Origin: Nematopogon swammerdamellus
Taxonomy: Eukaryota > Arthropoda > Insecta > Lepidoptera > Adelidae
Length of the DNA: 64,000 nt
Assembly: GCA_946902875.1 (NCBI GenBank)
Contig: OX336343.1
Coordinates: 23,421,596-23,485,595, forward strand
Direction of reading: 5' to 3'
Shown here: in pieces, positions 42,546-55,500 of the stretch
How the letters are laid out: each line of letters starts with the position of its first letter
Numbering within the stretch: position 1 is the first letter of the stretch
The notes under the pieces: model-generated
What the model was told of the DNA's origin: nothing
The model's database searches: none
Seen by the model: the letters and a program-made list of their open reading frames with translations, nothing else
Made by a program: the position numbers and the translations under genes

Positions 42546-45500
42546 CATTGATTTTATAGGGGGAGTCAGATGTACCGTCAGCGATGTTTTAAAGGTAACA
42601 TGAAATTAGTCTTCAATTATGTCCTAAGATGGCGCCAGGAGTATCGAATTTGAATTAAATAATTATTATATTTTTAAATCTGCTAATTATAGAACGATGC
42701 TAAGTGGGAACAGCATAGTTAAATTTAAAGATTATTTTATATTAAGTAGAAATTTCAAAATAGTGTATTTTAAGGTTTTCATAATTTTTCCAATAAATAT
42801 TTTCATGTTTTGTCAGTCCGTGAGCTTGGCGGATAAAATGTATAATTTCGCCGCTTCTGCATCATAGATGTCAGACCAAAGTTAAGTTGTCCTATTTGTC
42901 TATAGATGGCATGCCTATTTCTTATTATATTTTTAGTTGCCAAATACCAAAATACCCACCAACCAAACCTGCGTGCAATTCAAATACGCGCTTGCGGTTA
43001 GGATAAAGTGGAGATACCTTCTTTAAAATTATATTTTTTTACCTCACCACCTTTGAAAACGGAAACAAACACGATGGATTAAATATAATAATAATAATAA
43101 AAATCGTTAGCCATTTATAAGAAAATCGACCTCAACGAAATAATTTGTATAACAGCTACCCTTATTTTTTTTAATTAAAAAAAACTAAAAAAGGTACCCC
43201 TAGATTATCATTTCAAACTACTAAATACGAATTTTGAACGAAATCGGTTGAGCAGTTTAGGCACAAGGTCGCTGGACGGACACACACACACACACACACA
43301 CACATACATGTTTCTCAAAACCACTTTTTTGGGATCGTTGACAGATATATAGCCCAAATCTGTACTGTGTGGGGCCGGTACTTTAAAAGAATAGCCCCAC
43401 TGCATCTCTCCCCGTGTATGTCGTAAAAGGCGACTAAGGGATATGACCCCCTTCTTATATTACTAGGTGGTAGGGTTTAACCCGCCCGGGTTGGTACCAC
43501 CGCACTGAATGAAAGGTCGGTCCAAACGGCTATGTAAATAGTTTGTGTTTTCCGTCCAGTTCAGTGTAGTCGGCACGACCGAAGGGAAGCACTGACGTGG
43601 CACCAAGTTCACCCGGTGTTATGGGCTGACATCACGGATGTTGTAGGTGATGTAGCCAACCGTGACAGTTTCAATAAAAAAAAAAAAATCAGTCGCATTC
43701 TCAACTTCGACATTTTGGACGATCACAATACTTCCTTTCTCCTTACAGTCGCTCGAAAGTAAAAAGCCACCTCCATAGTTTTTAGCCGTTGCGGTAATTT
43801 ATCGATCGACGCGCGACGTTCGCTTGTTTTGGAACACGCAAATGTTTGCGTGGAGCGTGCAGGAGGGCGATACGGGTTACTGCGCGTGGAAAAAGGATGA
43901 CACAATATCGATGCGATCTCTTGAGACGGTCGGTTCTGTATTCACGCGATACGCACACTACCATAATCGCGGTGTCTCGTTTTAGTAATAGTTGAAGTAT
44001 GAACAAAATGTCTTTGAGTATGAAGTAGGGAGTCCAGGCACCGAATTAAAAAAAGTTGAGTCCAGGGCTATATTTTCCATCTACGATGCTGCTGGTGGTG
44101 TTATACCAAAGAGATTAAAAGAGGGTGGGTTTAATGTATTTGTGATAAGCTTTACAGAATATATAAGTCAATGATATTTTATATAAAATTGTAAAATTGT
44201 AGATTTTACCGACGACGACACGACAACGAATAAAATAAAAAAATAGTAAATCTGATTTAAATGCAAAATTGATAATAAACCATCGCTTCTCTTATATTCT
44301 CTATCTTTTTCGGGAGGAAGGAAGGGATTCCTTCCTCGCCCATCTCTCACTCACCTCTCTCCCGGTCTTCTCTCCTCGATCCCGCCTTCCTCCCCTCCTT
44401 CCCCTCACCCTTCACGGACCCCCTCTTTGCCACCTTCCCTTTCGCCCATTCCCTCCCTCTCTCCCTACTTCCCTTCCTCCCCTCATGTCGCCCCTCCTTC
44501 CCATCACCCTCGCATTCCATTCCTCCCCTACTACCCCTCATCCTGTCCGCAACCCCCTCTTACCCCGCCCCTTCCCCCTTTCAACCTCTCACTCCCTCGA
44601 TATCCATTCCTCCTCGTTCCCTCTACTACCTCCCTCCCCCACACCTACCCTCATTCACTAACCCTTCCTCCCTCCATACCTCTCCTCCTCTTCTTCTTTT
44701 TTTTATGGAAACTGACATGGTTGGATACATCACCTACAACATCCGTGATGTCGGACATGTCGTGCCGGCTATACTGAACTGGACGAAAAAAAACGAAAAA
44801 ACTATTTACATCAAATCTCTTTGATTTACATAGCCGTTTCGACATACGTTTTATTCAGTGCGGTGGTACCAACCCTAGTAAGGTAAGAAGGGAAGGGTGC
44901 TACAGTTTTACGTGGAATCCGAACCACGGTCAGCCTCAAATGGTCGAGCGGTCACCCATCCAAGTGTTGACCGCGCCCAGGGTTGCCTGCACCACTGAGC
45001 TACCCAGGCTGACAAACGTACCTCCCACCCACTCCCCCTTCTTTTCTCTCCCCCTTCCTCTTCCTGACCATTATTCATTATTTCTTACCAAAAGCAGTAA
45101 CTATTGAGTAATCTGTGCCAAAAGACTAGGTAATAAATTTTCATATCCTTACCTAGAGAAATCATGGATTCCCCATACAAAAACTTTCACCCCTATTTCA
45201 CCCCTTATTTTTAGGTTTCCGTATCCCTGTACGGAAGCCTATTACTAAGCCTCCGCAGTCTGTCTGTCCGTCCGTCCGTTTGTCTATCCGAGGGCTGTAT
45301 CTCTTGAACCGTAATAGGAAGCCCGTTGAAATTTTCACAGAATATGTGTTACTATAGCGGATATAACAACAAATAAGCGGAGCTAGGTACAACCCAAGTA
45401 CAACCAAAGAGTTTGTAAATTCTGTGGACCGGAGTAAAACCGCAAACAGGAAATTACAATCTTACACGTTCAACGCCACATGAAAAATCCAGTATTTCCG

Positions 45501-48450
45501 TTTGGGCCACGGGGCTCACCGCTCACCGGTGAGCCTTTCCTTACTGAACCATTCAGGGCATGGGGGTCACCGGTGAGCCGCGTGAGAGGGCCTACGTAAA
45601 CGCTTCCTACAAGCCACAGAGCGCAGCTACAAAGCCAATATGGAAGTGAGCCGCATGGCCTTGTAGTCGAAGCGGACGGCGTGGTTTTCAAATCCAATAG
45701 AAACTTGTAGTTTTTTATTAAGTTAATTGTAACGATGCTAGGGCTGCTCTTAACGATAAGGTAGAAAATAATATTTGTATTAATAGAATTAATAAAACCA
45801 GAAAATAATAAGAAAATATTCGTCAAAATAAAAATGAACATAAAATTTTCTTCATTGCCAAATAAGAAGACATTATTTATTACGAAAATAATTTATGAAA
45901 TTGAACAAAACAAAATATTTATGAAATTGAACAATCACAACATTATGACACTTCATTATTTAAAATAATCAATCATCTTAACCCCAAAGGGTTTAACCAT
46001 AAACAATAAAGAATTATCCGTGAGTCATGTTAAAACAAGGCAAACAAAGGAATGGTTTAGTTGGGCTGCTTTGGCAATAAGTGGATACTTTTTTCGACTT
46101 GGTTTTAGCCTGTTTGCTACCCATTATTGGTACGTTCTTTGCATAACATTGGTGACATGTTCTTCTCACTTTTCTGGCCAATCCCTCTTTCCTTTCCAGA
46201 GTGTGTTTCATTCTCTTCCGTCTTTCTATATGCATTTCATAGTCGCTATCCTCACTCTCCGACAAAAGAATTCGACAGCATCTTCTTTTCGTTGGTTGAA
46301 CTACGTCTTCATAGAATCTATTCCGAAACTACGGTTCAGAAGATCTATCTCGATGTTTTCTAACTGCGTTAGCGCTTCTTGTGTTAACTCGAAATCTTCA
46401 AAATAATCATTTTTGGCGAGAAAAGCGTAAAACATCCTCAATTGTCGACGCAGCCGGACCGGGATTGATCGCTGCGTCCGCGGCGCGCGCGCAACGGGTG
46501 GGCCGCGGCGTGACCCCGCGGCCCCAGCCAACAGAAAAATACAAATCCTTCATAGGAGGCCACACGATCCACCCGTGAGCCTTCTGCTATATCTCGAAAA
46601 TTAGACGGTAAAAGTCGCAAATTTTTATTTTCCTTACAAATTACCGCATTTTATAAACTTTGTGATGAAAATCTCAAGTTGATGAAAATTACGGATATAA
46701 TGAGTTTGGCTTGGCCCGAACCGAAAAGTACGCTAGGCCCACCGGTGGGTCGTATGGCGTTCAACGTGTTAATTGTGGGCTGATTTTGAAAATTCTTTTT
46801 TTGTTTGGTAGGTCATACTTCAGAGGTGCTCCCATTGAAATTTTATTGAAATTGATTGAGCGGTTTATGAAAAAGCAACAAAATACTATTGGTGTGTGGT
46901 TACCTTCAGCAAAACTTTTGTGATGTGGGCTTTTTCAGCAATTTGCAGTTTGACACATGGCGAATAATTCTGTACCACTTCAACCGATTTCGATTATTCG
47001 ATTTCGATTATTGTTTTTTATGTAATATTGTTTTAAAAATATAAAACCGACTTAAAAAAAATAAACTAGAACTAAAAAGTATTAAATAGGTAGAATAGGT
47101 ACCTAATATTTTGAAATTTTCTCTGTCATTGTATTGAAATACATGAATCGATATTGTCATTCATATTCGGACCCTTGTTTCATGAATATTCTAAATTTGA
47201 AATCTTTTCCGACCGGCCAGATGCGTTTAATATATTATAATACGAGTACGAGTACCATCGAGCTGGTCTGATGATGGAGACGGAAGGTGGCCATAGGAAC
47301 TCCTAAACTACACATGATAAACCCATCGTGTTTGGGCTCGTTGAATTTGTCATCACGAGCAATTTACTTTAGACCTAGGAGATTCTCAATTCGACGGTAT
47401 GTTTTCTTTTTTTGGATGTTTGTTACGCGATTACTCCGTCAATTATTGTGGGCCGATTTTGAAAATTCTTTTTTTTTGTTTGAAAGGGGATAACCATGAC
47501 GTGGTTCCATTTTAATTTGGTCGAGATCAGATTGGAAAGCGAGGCGGAATCGCGAGGCCGAAGGTCGAGCGATTCCGCCGAGTACATTAATAGCAAAAAA
47601 TTCCAAAAAAAACTGTGAAATAAAAAACTATTTAAAAAAATATATAAAAACCGCCTTCAAAAATGTATGAAATAAAAAAAATCGAACCCTAGAGTTGAAG
47701 GCGGTGCTAAAGCAAGCAAAAATGATACATGAAAGAAAACATGCGTGGATGATATCCTTTGTGATTTGTGTAGCCTTCTTTAGCACCGCCTTCAACTCTA
47801 GGGTTCGATTTTTTTAATTTCATAAATTTTTTAAGGCAGTTTTCATATTTTTTTTTTTACATACAATGCTGACATTATTAGAATGAAGAGTGACGAGTAT
47901 TTGTTTAACTGTTCAACTAAATAAATACGTTCTATCCACAGAGCACGGAATACCGCGCGCGCGCGCGCGGGGGTATTCCGTGCTCTGTGTGGATCTATCT
48001 ATTAAAAGCGCACAAACAGGAAATTACAATCATAATAATATTTTGTTCCGTATACCAAATAATTTTCAAAACTTTTTTTATTTTATTTAATTTGATAAGA
48101 AGTGTTAGTTTAATTGTAAATTGTCATAATTTTATTATTCAAATATAATTAAAAATTTTGGAATTTACATAAATAATGTTCTTTATAAATATAAATGAAA
48201 GCGCCATCTTTTGTCTAGTAGCAGTAATTCTACAGCCTAGTGACAATTAAAGGTACCTAGATACATGTTGTATTTCAACTAGATAGCGCCCTTAGTATAG
48301 AAGTATTAACAAACATTAACGCCACCTGTTTGTTTTACGACAACATCAAGAAAAATTATTAACGCCCTCTGTTGGTTTTACGATTTACAACGTTACCAAA
48401 TTTGTTATATGGAGTGGTCTATCTGTCCCGACAGGGTTATAAAATCAATG
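42546..48450. mobile_element. 5.9-kb composite DNA transposon, copy 2
   Basis: Same ends as copy 1 (CATTGATTTTATA), own 8-bp duplication CTTTATAT (42538-42545, 48451-48458). Contents parallel copy 1: SINE 43367-43680, pyrimidine tract 44323-44693, reverse SINE 44695-45013, piggyBac-like fragment 46014-46265, hairpin 47640-47850. Differences are a few substitutions and short indels; it lacks 26 bp near 42950 and one arm of a small hairpin near 48095, and has ~35 extra bases near 45955. Confidence 0.92.
46014..46265 (-). pseudogene. piggyBac transposase fragment in copy 2
   Basis: Same 83-codon frame as 7853-8104 (RKVRRTCHQCYAKN, LCLPCF), preserved without change in both copies. Confidence 0.55.
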
Positions 48451-48458
48451 CTTTATAT

Positions 48459-49840
48459 TAACTTTTGACAAATGTTGACAACTTTTGTCAACTTTTCTCA
48501 TCTTTTGCCAACTTCTGTCACATTTTGTCAACTTTTATCGACTGTTGTCAACTCTTGTCAACTTTTCTTATCTTTTGCCAACTTCTGTCACCTTTTTCAA
48601 CTTTTATCGACTGTTGTCAACTCTTGTCAAGTTTTGTAAGCTTTTGAGAACTTTTGTCAACTCTCGGTAACTTATGTCAACTCTTGTCAACTTTTGTCAA
48701 CTTTTCTCAGCTTTTGCCAACTTCTGTCACCTTTTGTCAACTTTTATCGACTGTTGTCAACTCTTGTCAAGTTTTGTAAACTTTTGAGAACTTTTGTCAA
48801 CTCTCGGTAACTTATGTCAACTCTTGTCAACTTTTGTCAACTTTTCTTATCTTTTGCCAACTTCTGTCACCTTTTGTCAACTTGTATCGACTGTTGTCAA
48901 CTCTTGTCAAGTTTGTAAACTTTTGAGAACTTTTGTCAACTGTCGGTAACTTATGTCAACTCTTGTCAACTTTTGTCAACTTTTCTTACCTTTTGCCAAC
49001 TTCTGTCACCGTTTGTCAACTTTTATCGACTGTTGTCAACTCTTGTCAATGTTTGTCAACCTTGGTCAACTTTTGTCAACTTTCGTCAATATTTGTCATC
49101 TTTTGTCAACTTTTATCGACTGTTGTCAACTATTGTCAATGTTTATCAACCTTTGTCAACATTTGTCAACTTTTGTCATCTTTTGTCAACTTTTATCGAC
49201 TGTTGTCAACTCTTGTCAACCTTGGTCAACTTTTGTCAACTTTCGTCAATATTTGTCAACTTTCGTCATCTTTTGTCAACTTTTATCGACTGTTGTCTTT
49301 TGTCAACTTTTATCGACTGTTGTCAACTCTTGTCAAGTTTTGTAAACTTTTGAGAACTTTTATCAACTCTCGGTAACTTATTTCAACTCTTGTCAACTTT
49401 TGTCAACATTTGTCAACTTTTGTCAACTTTCGTCAACTTTTGTCAACTTTCGTCAACGTTTGTCTACTTTTATGGCTTTTGTCGACTTTTGTTAACTTAT
49501 AGCCACTTTCGTCATCTTTTGTCAACTTCTATCAGCTTTTGTAAAATTTTAACGACTGTTGTCAACTTTCCGAAATTTTTGTCAACTTTTGCCAACTTCT
49601 GTCACTTTTATGAACTTAGGCCAGCTTCCGTCAACTTTCGTCAACTTTCGTCATCTTTTGTCAACTTTTACTAACTTCTGTCAACTTTTAACCACTATTG
49701 TCAACTTTTGCCAAGTTCTGTCACTTTTATGAACTTTTGTCAGCTTTCGTGAACTTTTGTCAACTCTTGTCAACGTTTGTCAACTTTCGTCAACTATTGT
49801 TAATTAATGTCAACTAAGTATTGTCAACTTTTTTCATCAG
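48459..49840 (+). repeat. 10-bp tandem array (GTCAACTTTT), forward arm
   Basis: About 1.38 kb of degenerate 10-mers around GTCAACTTTT, organised in longer blocks marked by TATCGACTGTTGTCAACTCT. T-tracts recur every ~10 bp. All three frames stay open (FVNFCQLLSTF-type) because 10 bp read in 30-bp cycles avoids stops; this is not coding. Confidence 0.93.
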
Positions 49841-50455
49841 AAGTTGGCAAAAGATGAGAAAAGTTGATAAAAGATGACGTAAGTGGCTATAATTTCACAA
49901 AAATCGAGAAAAATAGACAAAAGTTGACAAACGTTGACAAAAGATGACAAAAGTCGACAAATGTTGACGAAAGTTGACAAAAGTTGACCAAGGTTGACAA
50001 AGATTGACAAGAGTTGACAACAGTCGATAAAAGTTGACAAAAGATGAGAAATGTTGACGAAAGTTGACAAAAGTTGACCAAGGTTGACAAACATTGACAA
50101 GAGTTGACAACAGTCGATGAAAGTTGACAAAAGATGACAAAAGTTGACAAATGTTGACGAAAGTTGACAAAAGTTGACCAAGGTTGACAAACATTGACAA
50201 GAGTTGACAACAGTCGATGAAAGTTTACAAAAGATGACAAAAGTTGACAAATGTTGACGAAAGCTGACAAAAGTTTACCAAGGTTGACAAACATTGACAA
50301 GACTTGACAACAGTCGATAAAAGTTGACAAAAGATGACTTAAATTGGCAAAAGATGAGAAAAGTTGACAAACATTTACAATGGTTGACAAGAGCTGACAA
50401 AAGTTGTAAACAATTACAAAAGTTAATAAAAGTTGACAAAAGTCGAGAAAAGTTA
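49841..50455 (-). repeat. 10-bp tandem array, inverted arm
   Basis: The same 10-mer in reverse (AAAAGTTGAC), with blocks marked by AGTTGACAACAGTCGAT. The turn lies near 49830-49850. Together with the forward arm it forms a foldback of unequal arms. Confidence 0.93.
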
Positions 50456-50841
50456 TATCAATTAATATTTATAGCAACCACGTTTTGAACTTATTATTGA
50501 TGATTGATTATATTGATTATTTGATCATTACATTACAGAACCTAAATAAATGTTTTAATAAATAATAATTTTACAATTTTACAAAAAAAATTGATTGACA
50601 TCCCTAACGCTCCAATGGAGCGTAGGTACTTATTTTAACAAATAGGCCTAGTTTCCATACTGCTTTAGCCATATATATGCTGTGTCCAAGGCCAGGGAGA
50701 GGCCAGGATTCTCTCGCTATTATTATTATTATAGCTATTAACTTATATAAAATTATGGAAACTTCCTTTAAATTTCTGCTGCCCTGGTACTTTGGTGACT
50801 TCATGTTTGTTAATGTTTCTTAATCCTGGCCTATATATATG

Positions 50842-51329
50842 AGGTCTTTCAAAATTAGTTCAGAGTACGCTAAGGGGGGGTTCTGTATCGTAAATAGATC
50901 ACTTTTGAAGAACAAAGAATTTTTTTTATTACAAAATAATTTTTTTTAATATTAAAATGTAAAAAAAAAATTTCAGTAATCGTTTCAGTTTCATGCCAGG
51001 AACAAAAAAGTCTTCCAACACATAGATCTCTTTCTTTCAGAAATTGTGAAAAACCACAATTTTAGTTTTATTAGTATGGAATAGAAAGAATTTGATTTTT
51101 TTTACCAGCTTACACGTGTTAGATCATAATGGTGATGAAGACTTTTTTGTTACTGTTATACTGAATCGATTAGGCTATAAAAATCAACCACCTATTTTTT
51201 TATTTAAATACATAAAAAAATATTTTACATAAAAAAAAGCCCAAGGTCCAAAAATTTTCATATAGGTTTTACTCCCTATATGATACAGAACCCCCCCTTA
51301 GCGTACTCTGAACTAATTTTGAAAGACCT
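50842..51329. mobile_element. MITE with 48-bp inverted ends, 488 bp
   Basis: AGGTCTTTCAAAATTAGTTC and its complement; identity continues through GCTAAGGGGGGGTTCTGTAT. Flanks are TATATAT-rich so the target duplication is ambiguous. It lies in the right arm of the foldback element. Confidence 0.85.
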
Positions 51330-51430
51330 TATATAATAGTCATACTGATATGACAACGAGGATATACATGTCCTCGTAGTCATATTGATATGACAAACTA
51401 GTATGACCACAAGGAAACGGCGGTTGCATT

Positions 51431-51518
51431 GTACCTGCCCATTATGAAACTTCAGCTCAGGATAATCCCTTATCCACCTGTTAACCGTGTCTTCACGGGG
51501 CAATCTCCGGGGTGGCAT
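51431..51518 (-). pseudogene. BED-finger protein relic, 5' half
   Basis: Starts MPPRRLPREDTVNRWIRDYP, then ELKFHNGQVQC. This is the start of a BED-type finger domain: a W, then YPEL, then the first Cys. The frame continues exactly across the 8-bp duplication into 40466-40229, showing the gene was contiguous before the 11-kb insertion. Confidence 0.7.
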
Positions 51519-52137
51519 GTTTTTTTTTACACAAATTTGCAAGAACAAACACTTATTATCCAAATATAATATGAATACTAAAATCACATCTGTAAACGAG
51601 AAAAACGAGATTTCAGTGAAAAGCAGACATTTTTTATTATTAACAAGTTGCTAAGCGACGTTTTTTACATTATTCGAATTTTTTACATTTTACAAATGTA
51701 TTATTTTCCTGCCTGTCGCGAACACACATCTAATGCGATGCGACGCTCGATCGCGCCCGCGCCGCGCCGCCGCGCCGTGTGTAGGTAGGTACTGTATGCT
51801 CCTCGAATACTACACACTACACAGGCACAAGAATAGGGAAGGTACCCTTTTTTATTCATGTGACAGGTGCGACCGCGTGGAGGCGATGCGGCAAAGCTTC
51901 CATGTGCGCCGCGCGCCATTTAAATTTTTCCAAAGATTATCAAACAATATTATTACCTGTCTCTTTAGTAGGTTAGTAGGTTAATAGGTAGTAGTTAGTA
52001 GGTTAGTTAGGTTTTATTTTCTAAAGAAATTGGTACCTAGTTTGAATTCGGCATTTTCGAAAATTGTGGATACCTACATTTTGTAAGTTAATTTACATTA
52101 CGGAGAAGGCATTTAACCTTCTTACTTTTAAATATAC
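51519..52137. other. Intergenic sequence upstream of the BED relic
   Basis: 51735-51780 is CGC-rich. 51955-52010 has GGTTAGTAGGTTAATAGG-type simple repeats. No ORF with support. Confidence 0.4.
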
Positions 52138-52310
52138 AGGTCAGTTAACTAAAGCTGGCACGTACACATTACTCACACCAATGCAATTGCCCGCGTGCGA
52201 GTGAGACAAATCGGGTTTTCGTGATGCGTATGCAGTGCGACGTCTCACTCGCACGCGGGCAATTGCATTGGTGTGAGTACTGTGTACGTGCCAGCTTTAG
52301 TTAACCGACC
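52138..52310. mobile_element. MITE, 173 bp, long inverted ends
   Basis: AGGTCAGTTAACTAAAGCTG to complement, arms ~70 bp (CCAATGCAATTGCCCGCGTG). TATAC on both sides could be the target duplication. Confidence 0.78.
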
Positions 52311-52509
52311 TATACTTTTATTAAAAGGTATATTTTAAAAGTATATTTAAAACTTATAAATATGAAAGAATTAATAAGAAGTACTTATTAATACTTTCAT
52401 ATTAAGTATTAGGTATAATTATTACGCGCGGCAATGTGAATGCGGCCCTGGAATGTCCCCCACAATCCGACCTTTGTTGATCACAGAGCAAGAAATTCTC
52501 TCAGGGGCG

Positions 52510-55500
52510 CACAATGGTTCGAAAATCGAACGTAGAAGACTTAGGGTTTAAAAAAAATTTACTTCTTGTTTTCGATATTTTTATTATGTTAACGTGTTGT
52601 CCATATTATTACAGATATTTTTTAATCATACACGTTTTTTTCTTAGCCTAACAGTTTAGGAGATATACCACTTTTATGGTTTTCAATGTATGAAAATAAT
52701 TTTAAAAAATTAATTTCTCAAAAACCTTAAAATATATTACATAATTCTTTTCATGATACGATTAAGTAACTATTCGACTATTTTCATGCAAACGCTGTAC
52801 CCTCGCAAATGCTCGCAACTCTGCACAGTGGACAATTTATGTGAATTTTGTTTTTAAAATTAACTCATTCAAATTGTGTCACCCTACAACTCTACTTAAG
52901 AAATACTTCAAAAACCGAATTACAGGATGAATTCTGCGCAAAGATTTAAATGCTAACTGTTAACACTTGTTAGCAAATTAGGGTTATAAAAAGTTTAAAA
53001 CTGGCTCATCAATTTTGTAAATTGTAGGGTATGCATACATTGGAGTTCAAAAAACCTAGTATACTATTAATCAGTGTAGAATAATACACATTTCGTTCAT
53101 ACATATCACTGTCATATCTACAACATAGAATAAAATAAATTGCGTTTTGTAAATTTTTATTTCATAGAATATTTATTTCTATAATAATAACATTTAATAT
53201 GTGCCGCTGATTAATGCATACCATGAGTATACCACCCGAGTCAAATAATTCATCTTGAAAAAGAAAGATAAGCATATACTTACGCCAGAAAAATCTCTCG
53301 GAACCATGCTATCTACAAAACTGACCAAATGGCAATATAACGCCATGAGAGCGATAACACAGAAGGAAGGAGTGACTCTTTTTCCTTCATACTATAAAAT
53401 TTAAAAATCCAAAGAAGAGTGCTACCCAGCAAAAGAAGACGTCACAATCACTGAGACAGATGTACAAATAAAATTACAATCTTTATTAGATTTGACAACG
53501 AAAAGGCTATTCATGCTTATATCGGATTACGATAGCGAGAATGTGGAGTAAAAAATTAGAAAGCAAGTGGGGAGTAGACGGAGCTTCAAACCAAAGCACC
53601 TATAAACAAATTCTACCCGAGGATAGCGACGATTCGTCTGTCTATATGGCAAGTCTGGTACCCATAAAGCTTACTTGTGGCGAGAAAACAATGTGAAAAA
53701 TTACCGACCTAACTCGACTGAATTTATTTCTATAATAATAACAATGTGTCAATAAATGTTTTTATTACTTAGTACTTTATTCCACACCACCCTTGAGGTT
53801 ATTCTTCACCAGTTACTACTCACTTCTGATCCCTACTTATCTATCATTCGACCTAAACTAGAGAAGAACACAAGACACCACTAGTAGATATTCGTAAATT
53901 ATTAATTTTATCAAATGACGACAAAGAAAACATCGTATTCATAGATGTCGAAAATGTTTTACCGCTGTAATTTACATAATATTTAAGTTTGTAACATTTT
54001 TCTGACTAGTGGACTAGGCCTACTGGGGAAACCACTTAAAAAAAATGCGCCTGGTACCGAACCTCAACCTTGTGGCGAGAAAACAATGTGAAAAATTACC
54101 GACCTAACTCGACTGAATTTATTTCTATAATAATAACAATGTGTCAATAAATGTTTTTTTTACTTAGTACTTTATTCCACACCACCCTTGAGGTTCGGTA
54201 CCAGGCGCATTTTTTTTAAGTGGTTTCCCCAGTAGGCCTAGTCCACTAGTCAGAAAAATGTTACAAACTTAAATATTATGTAAATTACAGCGGTAAAACA
54301 TTTTCGACATCTATGAATACGATGTTTTCTTTGTCGTCATTTGATAAAATTAATAATTTACGAATATCTACTAGTGGTGTCTTGTGTTCTTCTCTAGTTT
54401 AGGTCGAATGATAGATAAGTAGGGATCAGAAGTGAGTAGTAACTGGTGAAGAATAACCTCAAGGGTGGTGTGGAATAAAGTACTAAGTAATAAAAACATT
54501 TATTGACACATTGTTATTATTATAGAAATAAATTCAGTCGAGTTAGGTCGGTAATTTTTCACATTGTTTTCTCGCCACAAGTAAGCTTTATGGGTACCAG
54601 ACTTGCCATATAGACAGACGAATCGTCGCTATCCTCGGGTAGAATTTGTTTATAGGTGCTTTGGTTTGAAGCTCCGTCTACTCCCCACTTGCTTTCTAAT
54701 TTTTTACTCCACATTCTCGCTATCGTAATCCGATATAAGCATGAATAGCCTTTTCGTTGTCAAATCTAATAAAGATTGTAATTTTATTTGTACATCTGTC
54801 TCAGTGATTGTGACGTCTTCTTTTGCTGGGTAGCACTCTTCTTTGGATTTTTAAATTTTATAGTATGAAGGAAAAAGAGTCACTCCTTCCTTCTGTGTTA
54901 TCGCTCTCATGGCGTTATATTGCCATTTGGTCAGTTTTGTAGATAGCATGGTTCCGAGAGATTTTTCTGGCGTAAGTATATGCTTATCTTTCTTTTTCAA
55001 GATGAATTATTTGACTCGGGTGGTATACTCATGGTATGCATTAATCAGCGGCACATATTAAATGTTATTATTATAGAAATAAATATTCTATGAAATAAAA
55101 ATTTACAAAACGCAATTTATTTTATTCTATGTTGTAGATATGACAGTGGTATGAATGAACGAAATGTGTATTATTCTACACTGATTAATAGTATACTAGG
55201 TTTTTTGAACTTCAATGTATGCATACCCTACAATTTACAAAATTGATGAGCCAGTTTTAAACTTTTTATAACCCTAATTTACTAACAAGTGTTAACAGTT
55301 AGCATTTAAATCTTTGCGCAGAATTCATCCTGTAATCCTGTTTTTGAAGTATTTCTTAAGTAGAGTTGTAGAGTGACACAATTTGAATGAGTTAATTTTA
55401 AAAACAAAATTCACATAAATTCCCCACTGTGCAGAGTTGCGAGCATTTGCGAGGGTACAGCGTTTGCATGAAAATAGTCGAATAGTTACTTAATCGTATC

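Larger units (their letters stand above)
40467..51422. mobile_element. Foldback-like element with inverted 10-bp repeat arrays, 11 kb with nested insertions
   Basis: Ends CGCCGTTTCCTTGTGGTCAT and complement; at least 80 bp match between the ends, including a self-complementary stretch (GACTACGAGGACATG...). Exact 8-bp duplication GTTGCATT at 40459-40466 and 51423-51430. Second inverted block: 42145-42360 against 50640-50815. Centre: 10-bp arrays at 48459-50455. Without its three insertions (40578-41867, 42546-48450, 50842-51329) the core is about 3.3 kb. Organisation resembles Drosophila Foldback, but similarity is structural only; no transposase seen. Confidence 0.85.

Noticed and set aside
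42264..42551. 95-codon ORF ending inside copy 2 of the 5.9-kb element
   Set aside because: Spans the transposon junction, so it cannot be an ancestral gene.
4394..48450. Segmental duplication of 5.9 kb
   Set aside because: Each block ends at inverted termini with its own 8-bp duplication, so two transposon insertions explain it better.
48465..50390. Several open frames of 100-167 codons in all three frames on both arms
   Set aside because: They arise because a stop-free 10-bp repeat reads as a 30-bp cycle in every frame; the translation is monotonous and identical in type between frames.
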